Assembly: GCA_965247375.1 (NCBI GenBank)
Contig: CBDFHU010000040.1
Location: 1-64,000 of the forward strand
Direction of reading: 5' to 3'
DNA: 64,000 nucleotides
Source of the DNA: Arsenicibacter sp965247375
Lineage (GTDB): Bacteria; Bacteroidota; Bacteroidia; Cytophagales; Spirosomataceae
Part shown: positions 53,050 to 61,618 of the stretch, one piece after another
How the letters are laid out: every line of letters starts with the position of its first letter
Numbering within the stretch: position 1 is the stretch's first letter
The notes under the pieces: model-generated
Seen by the model: the letters and a program-made list of their open reading frames with translations, nothing else
What the model was told of the DNA's origin: nothing
Database searches by the model: none
Program-made: the position numbers and the translations under genes

Positions 53050-55434
53050 CTACTCCGACTTTAACGATTTAACCGGGTTAATCAATGCCGCTTTGAGACT
53101 TTGATAACTGACCGTCAGCAGCGTGACCAGCAGTGCACCGAGGGCGGCGACCACAAATACCCACCACGAAATATCGACGCGGTAGTCGTAGCCGCTGAGC
53201 CAGTCGTTAAGGTAGTACCAGGCGATAGGGCTGGCAATGATGCAGGAGAACAGCACCAACAGGGCGAAATCGCGGGTCATCAGCTGCCACAAACTCAATA
53301 CACTGGCTCCCAGCACCTTGCGGATACCAATTTCTTTGGTGCGCTGTTCAGCCACAAAACTTGCCATGCCAAAAATACCCAGACAGGAGATCAGCACGGC
53401 CAATACGGCAAAATAGGACGATAACTTACCAATCCGCTCCTCCGATTCAAATTTGCTGCCATACTGCTGATCGACGAACTCGTACTGAAACGGCACGTTG
53501 GTCACGTATTTTTTCCAGGTTTTTTCCAGCTGCGCAATGGACTGGCTTGAGCTTTTCACCGGATTCAGGCGGATCACCATGTTGTAGACATTGTCGATAT
53601 TGATGTGATACAACGACGGACGCACCGGATAGAACGGTGATTCGGCCATAATGTCGCTGACAACGCCGATAATGGTATATGGTTTATCATTCCATTTCAG
53701 GATTTTGCCGACCGGCGAGCCCTTAAAACCCAGAAATTTGACCATCGCTTCGTTGATGATAAACGCCGACGAGTCGGTGGCAAACTCGCGGGAGAAATCG
53801 CGGCCTTCCTTCACTTTCCACCCCACGGTTTTCCCCCATTCGTAGGTCACGTTCGAGTTCGGAAAGTCGACGGCCAGATTCGGGTCTTTACCTTCCCAGT
53901 CGAATCCGCCGTTGGTATTCCAGACCCCCGTCAGCGGGCTGTTTGATCCGGCCAGTTCCTCAATGGCTCCGGCCGATTTCAGCTCGTTTCTGAACGCATC
54001 AAAATGCTCCTTTATCTCTTTGTCGATCCCCATGTTGAGGAGTCCGTTTCGGTTGTAGCCAATCGGCCGGTTTTTGGCGTGCTGGATCTGCTGGTACACG
54101 ATAATGGTTCCGATGGTTAGTACCACAGACACCGTAAACTGCACCACCACCAGCGCTTTGCGGGGTACCGCTGCCCATTTGCCAACCCGAAACGTGCCTT
54201 TCAGCACGCTGAGCGGCTGGAACGACGACAAGTAAAACGCCGGATAACTGCCCGCCAGCAGGCCGGTAATACCAAGCACGATCAGACAGATAATCCAGAA
54301 TAGTGGATTGGCCCAGAGAAACTCTATTCGTTTTCCGGCAACGTCGTTGAACGGCGGTAACAGCATCAGTACCAGCATTACCGAAACCAAAAAGGCCAGA
54401 AACACGACCAGATACGATTCGGCAAAAAACTGGTTGATCAGCTGCGATCGTACCGAGCCGATGGCTTTCCGGATGCCGACCTCCTTCGCCCGTTTTTCAC
54501 TGCGGGCGGTCGCCAGATTCATGAAATTGATACAGGCCAGCATCAGGACAAATACGCCGATGATGCCGAACATCCAGACGTATTTGATTTCGCCCCCGGT
54601 GTTTTCCCCGTTTTTAAATTCATTGTACAGCTCCCATTTGCTCATCGGTTGCAGAAAAACAACCCATTTATATTTCGCCTCTTCTTTGCCGACGTTATCC
54701 AGTTTCACGTTTTTAATCCGCTTCGACGCATCTTCCATCGCGACCTGATCAGCCACCTGTACAAAGGTCTGGCTGAAATTGCTGCCCCACGGGTTTTTCA
54801 TATCTTTCACCCACGGATTATCAATCTGCCACAACGACCACGGCAGGATTACTTTCAGGTCACGGAACGAGGTGTTATAGGGCAGGTCTTCATAAACGCC
54901 GGTAATTTTCACGTCGAAGCGCCGGCTTAACTTGATCATTTTCCCCACCGGATTTGTCTCGCCGAAGAGTGACTTCGCCACTGATTCGGACAGCATAATC
55001 GAGTACGGATCTTTCAGGCCGGCCTGCGTTCCCTGACGCATGTGAAGCCCCAGCATGGCCGGTGCATCCGGCTCCATAAACATACCCTGTTTACTCACAT
55101 GGGTATTGCCCACCGACAGTACATAGCCACCCGGCCACGACGCCTGCACGACGTATTTAAAGTTACTGCCGTATTTATCACGGATTTCCGGCCCCATCGC
55201 AGCGGGATTCGCGGTCTGGGTTTCGACTTTACCATTGAAGGTGGCGTGCTGCATCACCTGGGCAATGCGGTCGTAATTGACGTGGTACCGGTTATAGTCC
55301 AGCTCGTCGTAAATCCAGAATCCGATCAGCATGGCCACGGCCAGCCCTACCGCCAGTCCGCCGATGTTGATGAATGAATAGGCCTTGTTTTTGCGCAGAT
55401 TTCGCCAGGCAATCGTGAGATAATTCCGTAACAT
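53050..55434 (-). CDS. FtsX/MacB-like orphan permease without prefix, solitary
   Basis: The start is placed at the ATG at 55434 (MLRNYLTIAWRNLRKNKAYS), the standard start of prefix-less members. The frame to 55680 runs through the promoter and a hairpin. The 794-residue protein has a first membrane segment (IGGLAVGLAVAMLIGFWIYD), a MacB-type periplasmic domain, FtsX domain 1 (MLACINFMNLATARSEKRAK, EVGIRKAIGSVRSQLINQFF), a second periplasmic domain and FtsX domain 2 (ISCLGIFGMASFVAEQRTKE). It resembles the unit 4 permease most closely and may be its duplicate. It has its own sigma-54-like promoter and dyad but no PadR gene. Confidence 0.9.
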   Translation of the reverse strand: MLRNYLTIAWRNLRKNKAYSFINIGGLAVGLAVAMLIGFWIYDELDYNRYHVNYDRIAQVMQHATFNGKVETQTANPAAMGPEIRDKYGSNFKYVVQASWPGGYVLSVGNTHVSKQGMFMEPDAPAMLGLHMRQGTQAGLKDPYSIMLSESVAKSLFGETNPVGKMIKLSRRFDVKITGVYEDLPYNTSFRDLKVILPWSLWQIDNPWVKDMKNPWGSNFSQTFVQVADQVAMEDASKRIKNVKLDNVGKEEAKYKWVVFLQPMSKWELYNEFKNGENTGGEIKYVWMFGIIGVFVLMLACINFMNLATARSEKRAKEVGIRKAIGSVRSQLINQFFAESYLVVFLAFLVSVMLVLMLLPPFNDVAGKRIEFLWANPLFWIICLIVLGITGLLAGSYPAFYLSSFQPLSVLKGTFRVGKWAAVPRKALVVVQFTVSVVLTIGTIIVYQQIQHAKNRPIGYNRNGLLNMGIDKEIKEHFDAFRNELKSAGAIEELAGSNSPLTGVWNTNGGFDWEGKDPNLAVDFPNSNVTYEWGKTVGWKVKEGRDFSREFATDSSAFIINEAMVKFLGFKGSPVGKILKWNDKPYTIIGVVSDIMAESPFYPVRPSLYHINIDNVYNMVIRLNPVKSSSQSIAQLEKTWKKYVTNVPFQYEFVDQQYGSKFESEERIGKLSSYFAVLAVLISCLGIFGMASFVAEQRTKEIGIRKVLGASVLSLWQLMTRDFALLVLFSCIIASPIAWYYLNDWLSGYDYRVDISWWVFVVAALGALLVTLLTVSYQSLKAALINPVKSLKSE

Positions 55435-55488
55435 GTGCAGTCGGGCTTTGAGTTGAGGTTCAGTTGTATTTATTGTCAGTGATTGGTG

Positions 55489-55504
55489 CGCAAATCTATT
55501 GCCA
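55489..55504 (-). promoter_or_regulatory. Sigma-54-like -24/-12 promoter of the solitary permease
   Basis: On the minus strand TGGCAA-N5-TTGCG gives exact GG-N10-GC spacing, 70 bases before the ATG at 55434. Confidence 0.7.
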
Positions 55505-55554
55505 GAGCTGAAAAACTGCGTTTTACGGCTGTTTTCAGGGTTGAAAGTTGTATG

Positions 55555-55572
55555 CTGTCCGTTTCTGGACAG
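55555..55572 (-). promoter_or_regulatory. GTCC-N6-GGAC dyad upstream of the solitary permease
   Basis: CTGTCC-GTTTCT-GGACAG is a perfect 6-bp-arm dyad with the same six central bases as the one at 26086. It lies about 50 bases before the leftward -24/-12 element. Confidence 0.7.
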
Positions 55573-55605
55573 TATTTTGTACGGGAAGGGACGCGTTGAG
55601 TCCCC

Positions 55606-55638
55606 AACTCCCCGGAAGTTTTGAACTTCCGGGGAGTT
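55606..55638. repeat. 15-bp perfect inverted repeat with TTG loop
   Basis: AACTCCCCGGAAGTT and its complement flank TTG. The core GGAAGTT-nnn-AACTTCC also forms the centre of the 32-bp repeat at 44760. It lies between two divergent transcription units, so it is not placed as a terminator. Confidence 0.85.
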
Positions 55639-55662
55639 AAGTAGTAGCCCAAGGCTGATTCC

Positions 55663-55689
55663 GGACAGCATCGTGTCCATAACCGGACA
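55663..55689 (+). promoter_or_regulatory. GTCC-N6-GGAC dyad upstream of PadR unit 4
   Basis: TGTCC-ATAACC-GGACA (55674-55689) is a perfect dyad. A further GGACA half-site at 55663-55667 lies 22 bases before the right half. They end 54 bases before the -24/-12 element at 55743. Confidence 0.7.
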
Positions 55690-55742
55690 ACCACGCGGGC
55701 CCTACCCCCTCAAATTACGCTCCGAACAGACATTTAGCAGTT

Positions 55743-55758
55743 TGGCACCGGATTTGAT
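55743..55758 (+). promoter_or_regulatory. Sigma-54-like -24/-12 promoter of PadR unit 4
   Basis: TGGCAC-N5-TTGAT has the full -24 consensus TGGCAC and GG-N10-GA spacing, 67 bases before the PadR ATG at 55810. Confidence 0.72.
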
Positions 55759-55809
55759 TTGCATTATTATATCTAATCAGGCAAGACACCGGCAAACCGG
55801 TTTTACGAT

Positions 55810-56148
55810 ATGAAACGAGCGTTTTTAGGCGAATTTGAAGAAGTCGTGCTGCTGGTCGTAGCGGCCTGTACGGAAGATGCGTACGGCGTATTGATTCTGG
55901 AGCGTCTTCAGGAGCAAACCGGCCGTCAGATCACCATCAGCGCGGTACATGCTACCTTATACCGGCTCGAAGAAAAGGGCTACCTGAGTTCCGAAGTCGG
56001 TGGCGCAACGGCCGAGCGGGGCGGGCGACGCAAACGCTTCTTCGCGCTCACGGAGGCAGGCAGCAAGGCTCTCCTCGATATTCAGGCTATGCGCCGGCAA
56101 CTCTGGCAGGCGATCCCGGACGGAAAATTACCCCTTGCCGGAGCCTAG
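55810..56148 (+). CDS. PadR-family regulator, unit 4
   Basis: A 112-residue winged-helix protein: MKRAFLGEFEEVVLLVVAAC, AYGVLILERLQEQTGRQITI, HATLYRLEEKGYLSSEVGG, wing ATAERGGRRKRFFALT, C-terminal SKALLDIQAMRRQLWQAI. It is followed at 51 bases by the prefix-type permease at 56200, the shortest gap of the four units. It lies divergent to the solitary permease at 53050-55434 and could influence both. Confidence 0.93.
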   Translation: MKRAFLGEFEEVVLLVVAACTEDAYGVLILERLQEQTGRQITISAVHATLYRLEEKGYLSSEVGGATAERGGRRKRFFALTEAGSKALLDIQAMRRQLWQAIPDGKLPLAGA

Positions 56149-56199
56149 CAGGGTGAAGACGTCTAAGCCTCAAGTCCTACGCTCAAAACCCCGGCCCCC

Positions 56200-58857
56200 A
56201 TGCACAAAAACCCAAACGCTACACCGCCACGCTGGGCCGACCGGCTGCTGGAATGGTTTGTTTCGCCTTACCTGCGGGAAGACGTACAGGGCGATTTATA
56301 CGAACTTTTTGAAAAACGACTTACCAAGGTCGGGGCAAAAAAAGCGCGCTGTGAGTACGCATGGGCGGTAATCCGCCACCTGACCCCGCTTTTTTTCCGC
56401 TGGAAAGCCAATGAGGATTATCTGAATACATCGCCTCTTTTTACCAACCAATACATAAACATCACGCTAATGGACATGATCGGTAATTATCTGAAAATTG
56501 CATTCCGGAACCTGGCCAAACACAAAGGCTATTCCTTTCTGAATATGGCCGGGTTATCGGTCGGTATGGCGGTGGCCCTGCTGATCGGGCTGTGGCTGTG
56601 GGACGAGCTTTCCTACAATCAATACCACGAACACTACGACCGCATCGGGCAGGTAAAACAGCACCTGAACAACAACGGCGAAACCCAGACGTGGTCGACC
56701 ACCCCCTACCCACTGGCCGAAGAACTCCGCAAAAACTACGGCAGCGACTTTACGCATGTGGTGCTGGCCCGCGAAGACGGCGACCATATCCTGACCTATG
56801 GCAACAACAAATTCACCAAACGGGGGATATTTTTCGAACCGGCCGCCACTGAGATGCTGTCGCTGAAGATGCTGAAAGGCGCGCGCAACGGCCTGACCGA
56901 ACCTGCATCGGTCCTGCTTTCGGCCTCTACAGCGCAGGCATTGTTCGGCGAAGATGAGCCAATGGGTAAACTCATCCGGCTGGATAACCGGCTGGATGTG
57001 AAGGTTACCGGCGTTTATGAAGATCTGCCCCGCAACTCAACGTTTCACGAGCTGACGTTTATCGCACCGTGGCAGCTTTATTACAACACTAACGACTGGG
57101 TCAGAGCGGCCCCCGACCCGTGGCGGCCAAACGCGTTTCAAACGTATGTGCAACTGGCAGAAAACAGCGATTTTGAGGCGGTTTCTGCCAAAATCAAGGA
57201 CGCCAAGCTGGCCCGCGTCAGTGCCGAACTAGCCAAAAAGAAGCCGGTCCTTTTTGTGCATCCGATGAGCCGGTGGCATTTGTTTTCGGATTTTAAAAAC
57301 GGCATTAACGTCGGCGGGAAAATTCAGTATGTCTGGTTATTCGGAATCATCGGAGCTTTTGTGCTGCTGCTGGCCTGCATCAACTTCATGAACCTCAGCA
57401 CCGCCCGGTCCGAAAAGCGGGCCAAGGAAGTCGGTATCCGCAAAGCCGTCGGATCGGTGCGGTCGCAGCTGGTTTACCAGTTTTTCTTTGAGTCGCTGCT
57501 GATGGTCCTCTTTTCGCTGGCCCTCGCGCTGCTCTGGACCCAGGCGATGCTGCCGGCATTCAACGAAGTGGCCGATAAAGACGTACATATCCTCTGGCTG
57601 GAGCCTGTATTCTGGGCTATCTGCCTGACGGTTAGCCTGCTGACGGGTTTGGTTGCCGGTAGTTATCCCGCCTTTTACTTGTCTTCGTTTAATCCGGTCA
57701 AGACCTTGAAGGGCACTTTTAAAGCCGGGCGGCTGGCGGCTATTCCGCGTAAAACGCTGGTGGTGGTGCAGTTTACGGTATCGGTCACGCTGATTATCGG
57801 CACCATCATGGTGTTCCGCCAGATTCAGTTTGCCCGCAACCGGCCGATTGGCTACGACAGCAACGGGCTTGTGGCTGTTCCGCTGGTCACCGGCGATATC
57901 CACCGGCATTTTGATGCTGTAAAACACGAACTGCTGCAAACAGGTGCCATCGTTAACATGGCCGAAGCCAGCAGCCCGCCCACGGAAATCTGGTCGAGCA
58001 GCAGCACGTTCGACTGGAAAGGCAAAGACCCGAACCTGTCGGTTGACTTTCCGGTGATGGTTGTTTCGCACGATTACGGCCAGACCATTGGCTGGAAGCT
58101 GAAAGCCGGACGCGACTTTTCGCGGTCGTTCGGGACCGATACCACCGCCCTGATTCTGAACGAAGCCGCCGTTAAGTTCATGGGTTTGACCAACCCCGTC
58201 GGCGAAACCATACAGTGGTGGCAGCAGCCTTACCGCATCATTGGGGTGGTCAGCGATCTGGTTATCCAGTCGCCCTACGAACAGGTGCGGCCAACGATAT
58301 TCAGTCTGGGACAGGATGTGACGTTTGCCGTCCTGAAAATCAATCCGGCCAAAAGCGCGGGCGATGCGCTGGTTGACATTGAGGCCGTCTTCAAAAAACA
58401 CAATCCATCGCAGCCGTTTACCTATCAGTTTACGGACCAGGAGTTTGCGCAGAAATTCGGCAATGAGGAGCGGATCGGTAAACTGGCCAGCTTCTTCGCC
58501 ATACTGGCCGTCTTTATCAGTTGTCTGGGGATTTTCGGGCTGGCTTCGTTTATGGCCGAACAACGGACCAAGGAGATTGGTATCCGTAAAGTACTCGGTG
58601 CGTCAGTGCCGTCACTCTGGCGGTTACTGTCGATGGACTTTGTGCTGCTGGTCCTGATTTCCTGCCTGCTGTCGGCGCCCATCGCCTGGTATTTCCTGCA
58701 TGGCTGGCTCAAAACCTTTACGTATCACACCGACCTGTCGTGGTGGGTATTTGTCGCCGCCGGTGGCGGTGCCTTGCTCATTACTCTCCTGACAGTCAGT
58801 TTCCAGGCGCTGAAGGCCGCGATGGTGAATCCGGTCAGGTCGCTGAAAACCGAGTAG
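56200..58857 (+). CDS. FtsX/MacB-like orphan permease with prefix domain, unit 4
   Basis: An 885-residue permease with the prefix (PPRWADRLLEWFVSPYLRED, VQGDLYELFEKRLTK). The permease body follows from MIGNYLKIAFRNLAKHKGYS: FtsX domain 1 (LLACINFMNLSTARSEKRAK, EVGIRKAVGSVRSQLVYQFF), then FtsX domain 2 (ISCLGIFGLASFMAEQRTKE, IGIRKVLGASVPSLW). Much of the body resembles the solitary permease at 53050. The stop codon TAG (58855-58857) consists of bases 2-4 of a type-B palindrome, so the gene end has been redefined by the repeat, or the repeat settled exactly there. Confidence 0.92.
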   Translation: MHKNPNATPPRWADRLLEWFVSPYLREDVQGDLYELFEKRLTKVGAKKARCEYAWAVIRHLTPLFFRWKANEDYLNTSPLFTNQYINITLMDMIGNYLKIAFRNLAKHKGYSFLNMAGLSVGMAVALLIGLWLWDELSYNQYHEHYDRIGQVKQHLNNNGETQTWSTTPYPLAEELRKNYGSDFTHVVLAREDGDHILTYGNNKFTKRGIFFEPAATEMLSLKMLKGARNGLTEPASVLLSASTAQALFGEDEPMGKLIRLDNRLDVKVTGVYEDLPRNSTFHELTFIAPWQLYYNTNDWVRAAPDPWRPNAFQTYVQLAENSDFEAVSAKIKDAKLARVSAELAKKKPVLFVHPMSRWHLFSDFKNGINVGGKIQYVWLFGIIGAFVLLLACINFMNLSTARSEKRAKEVGIRKAVGSVRSQLVYQFFFESLLMVLFSLALALLWTQAMLPAFNEVADKDVHILWLEPVFWAICLTVSLLTGLVAGSYPAFYLSSFNPVKTLKGTFKAGRLAAIPRKTLVVVQFTVSVTLIIGTIMVFRQIQFARNRPIGYDSNGLVAVPLVTGDIHRHFDAVKHELLQTGAIVNMAEASSPPTEIWSSSSTFDWKGKDPNLSVDFPVMVVSHDYGQTIGWKLKAGRDFSRSFGTDTTALILNEAAVKFMGLTNPVGETIQWWQQPYRIIGVVSDLVIQSPYEQVRPTIFSLGQDVTFAVLKINPAKSAGDALVDIEAVFKKHNPSQPFTYQFTDQEFAQKFGNEERIGKLASFFAILAVFISCLGIFGLASFMAEQRTKEIGIRKVLGASVPSLWRLLSMDFVLLVLISCLLSAPIAWYFLHGWLKTFTYHTDLSWWVFVAAGGGALLITLLTVSFQALKAAMVNPVRSLKTE

Positions 58858-58881
58858 AGACAAGGCATGCCTTGTCTCTAC
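58854..58881. repeat. Type-B 28-bp palindrome, copy 4 (contains a stop codon)
   Basis: A perfect copy whose bases 2-4 form the TAG stop of the unit 4 permease. The same geometry is seen with a type-A palindrome at 32029. Confidence 0.95.
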
Positions 58882-58902
58882 CCCTGCCGATAATCATCTT
58901 TT

Positions 58903-59294
58903 TTACAGATTATTCGTGCTTTTCAGCGCCCAATACACCAGCAGCGGCTGAAAAAACAGGCGGGCCAGCCGTTTCTGATCCGTATCAAGGCCGAATGCGC
59001 TGCGTTTATTGACGTATTGCGAAATATTTCCCGGAAAAAACGGCGGCAAAAAAAGAAGCGGCTACCTTGCCGACGGTCTCCTGATGCGCTTTATCGGTCA
59101 TAACCAGGCTGCTGCCAAGCGCGATTTCAGCAATGCCGGAATACACCACGGTATCGTCTTTCTCCAGCGGCACCCAGTCCGGCACCTGCGCCTTGAAGGC
59201 TTGCCGGGCAAAGGTTAGATGGCTGATACCTGCCACAATCAGGTTGGTTCCCAGCAGGATAGCGGGCTACTTTTTTAGCGGTTTGCTCGTTCAT
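58903..59294 (-). pseudogene. DoxX-like small membrane protein, two frameshifts
   Basis: Starting at the ATG at 59294 (MNEQTAKKVARY), the expected protein jumps frame after VARY (extra base in the CC pair, plus-strand 59257-59258). It continues LLGTNLIVAGISHLTFARQA, FKAQVPDWVPLEKDDTVVYS, GIAEIALGSSLVM, then jumps again at an A6 run (59035-59040) to VFPGNISQYVNKRSAFGLDT and ends at 58903. Removing two bases gives exactly 129 residues. The pattern (several membrane helices, HLTFARQAFKAQVPDWVP) fits DoxX-like quinone-associated or redox membrane proteins. Both breaks are single extra bases. Confidence 0.75.
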
Positions 59295-59452
59295 GTCTGT
59301 ATTGTTGCGTATGTAAAAGCAAACCGGCAAGATGTCTTTTTGTTTCCGGGAAAGCGGTTCGTTTACGTGTTGTCTTTGGTTGCTGGTGGTTGTTCTAATA
59401 GTTGCTGGTGGTTCTGATGGTTGCTGGTTGTTCTGAGTTGATGGGCCATATT

Positions 59453-59487
59453 TAGTGGTGGCACGACTTTGAGTCGTGCCACCACTA
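59453..59487. repeat. 16-bp perfect inverted repeat with TTG loop
   Basis: TAGTGGTGGCACGACT and its complement flank TTG, 28 bases beyond the 3' end of the S9 peptidase gene. It is a likely terminator. Immediately to the left, 59392-59437 holds imperfect GTTGCTGGTGGTT direct repeats and no gene. Confidence 0.8.
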
Positions 59488-59514
59488 GCTCTTTCGCCGC
59501 GCGACGGTCGCTCT

Positions 59515-61618
59515 TTATTTCAGTTTCCGTTTAAAATAGTCGGCGGTGATTTTACCGAGCCGGAGGGCGTTGGCGTGTTTCATCCAGTGATGCGTATCAT
59601 CGACGATGACCATCGTTTCCATCGGCACCCCTTTCTGTTCCAGACGACGAACGAGGTCCGTACTTTGCGAAAACCGGACATTCCGGTCATCATCGCCGTG
59701 AATGATCAGGACAGGCGAGGTCCAGGTACTAACCGACGAAACCGGCGAAGAGTCGTAGGTAATTTTAGCAGCCAGATCGGCATCCGGAATTTTCTCAAAG
59801 CCTGTCGATGTACCTGTTGCCCGTTGCTGTCCCCAGTCATGCACGCCGTGAATATCGACACCGGCCGCAAACAGTTTTGAGTCACGGGCCAGCGCCAACG
59901 CGGTCAGATAGCCGCCATACGAACCGCCGTAAATGCCGATCCGCGACGCGTCAATACCCGGCTGTTTTGTCAGCCACAAACGCCGCTGCCTTCACATCCT
60001 GATACTCCGACGCCCCGTTGGCCCCGCCATTGGCCGGCTGATGAAAATTATAGCCATAACCAATGCCCAGCCGGTAGTTGACCGATAACACCGCAAACCC
60101 CTGACTGGCCAGATACTGGTTCATGGCGTAGGCATTGGCGTAATAATCCGAGTAGTTCCAGCCCAGCAGCATCTGCCGGGGCGGGCCGCCATGTACGTAA
60201 ATGATCGCGGGCTTTTTGCCGGTTCCGCCGTCCGGCTCAAACAACTGCCCGTGTACCGTCATGCCGTCCGGTGCGGTGAAGGTGACCTGCTTCGGCGTCA
60301 CGAGCTGCTGCAACGGGAAGTTTGCCGGAATCAGGTTTTCGGCCAGTACTGCCGGTTTACCGGTAGCAAACGGCATCGTGGCCGGCAGCGGCGGGCGCTG
60401 TGCCGTGGCGCTGATCATGGCTACCGTTACCCCGTCGCCGGTAACTACCGGCATCCATTCCAGACCGGTGCCGGGCGTCAGGACTTCCATTGCCGGTTTG
60501 TCAACGGGTACACGAACCACGTGGCGGCGATCAATATCCAGTTTATCAGGCCCCGTGTTGCCGCTAAATACCAGCCATTTACGGTCATGCGTCAGGGTGA
60601 TGTGTTCAGCCATAAACGGGGCCGTCGTCAGCAATAACGGGTTGCCGCCTGCCGACGGCAACGAGTACAGATGCGGCCATCCATCTTCGTAAGACAGGTA
60701 CACAATGCGGTCACCGGCCACCCAGTGCAGGTTGGTGCCGCCATGCGTAGTCGGCACGGAGCCTGCCAGGGTTTTCGGAGCCTGCCAGAGTTTTGTGGCA
60801 GCACCCGTCGTCACATCGGCCGTCCAGATCGCCCACGGCCGGTGCCGGCGGGTCAGAATGGAGTCAGGTGCGCCGCCGGTACCCGGCGTACGGACAAAGA
60901 CCAGTTTCTGCCCGTCGGGTGACCAGCGCGGTGAGGCATCGCGGGCAAACGACGGAGCGATCCAGGTGATCGGTTCGGCTTCGGCGGTAAAGACCCCGAC
61001 AAACGCATGGTCTTTCCGGTCGCAGACAAAGGCAATTTTTGACCCATCGGGCGACCACTGAATACCGCTGTTGGTGCCACGGGCCGTGAACAGTACTTTA
61101 GCCGGTGCGGACCCGTCAACCGGCGCACTCCACACCTGCCCACCCTTGATGAAAGCAACCCGATCACTCTTGGGCGAAATCACCGGTTCATCGCCCTCGG
61201 CAAGGGCTTTTGGCTCGCCGCCGGCAAACGGAACCGTCCAGATCTGTACTTTAGGCGCTACCGGCATCGATCCCGTGTTGACCGGCACATCATCGTCCCA
61301 GTTTGATCCGTGATCGCCGCCACGGACATACACCACCCACTTGCCGTCGTCCGAAACAGACAGGCTGGTGATTTCCTGTCCGTCGTCTTCGGTGTAGTTG
61401 GTCAGCCTGCGGGGCGTAAACGCCGGACCTTCGGCGACGTAAACGTTGCGTTTGCCCTGCTCGTTGAATGCCCAGGCAATCCGCGCCCCCTGCGCCGAAC
61501 TGGTCAGCTCATTCGGGAACGGATAGCTTTTAATGGCCTCAAAGGTAAAGGACTGGGACCGGGCAGCTTGTGAGAGTAACAGGATTACCAGAAGGTAAGG
61601 GAAGACGTATTTTTTCAT
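59515..61618 (-). pseudogene. S9-family (prolyl oligopeptidase-type) peptidase, one frameshift
   Basis: From the ATG at 61618 the protein has a signal peptide (MKKYVFPYLLVILLLSQAARSQ), a WD40/PD40-type beta-propeller (IQWSPDGSKIAFVCDRKDHA, PRWSPDGQKLVFVRTPG) and an alpha/beta-hydrolase domain. The frame breaks at plus-strand 59978-59980 (AAA, one base too many) after EYQDVKAAA. It continues in the next frame WLTKQPGIDASRIGIYGGSY, GGYLTALALA, with catalytic Ser in GGSYGG, Asp in IIHGDDDRNVRF and His in DDTHHWMK. Corrected length is 700 residues. It should be a periplasmic dipeptidyl/acylaminoacyl peptidase. All catalytic residues remain, which argues against long-standing decay. Confidence 0.85.

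Noticed and set aside
26064..55689. The GTCC-N6-GGAC dyads as PadR autoregulatory operators.
   Set aside because: They lie about 50-105 bases upstream of sigma-54-like promoters and also precede a permease without PadR, so activator sites fit better. PadR operators usually overlap the promoter. Not excluded.
57337..58563. A 408-codon open frame antisense to the unit 4 permease.
   Set aside because: The opposite strand encodes a complete, conserved permease; the antisense product is rich in unlikely residue runs.
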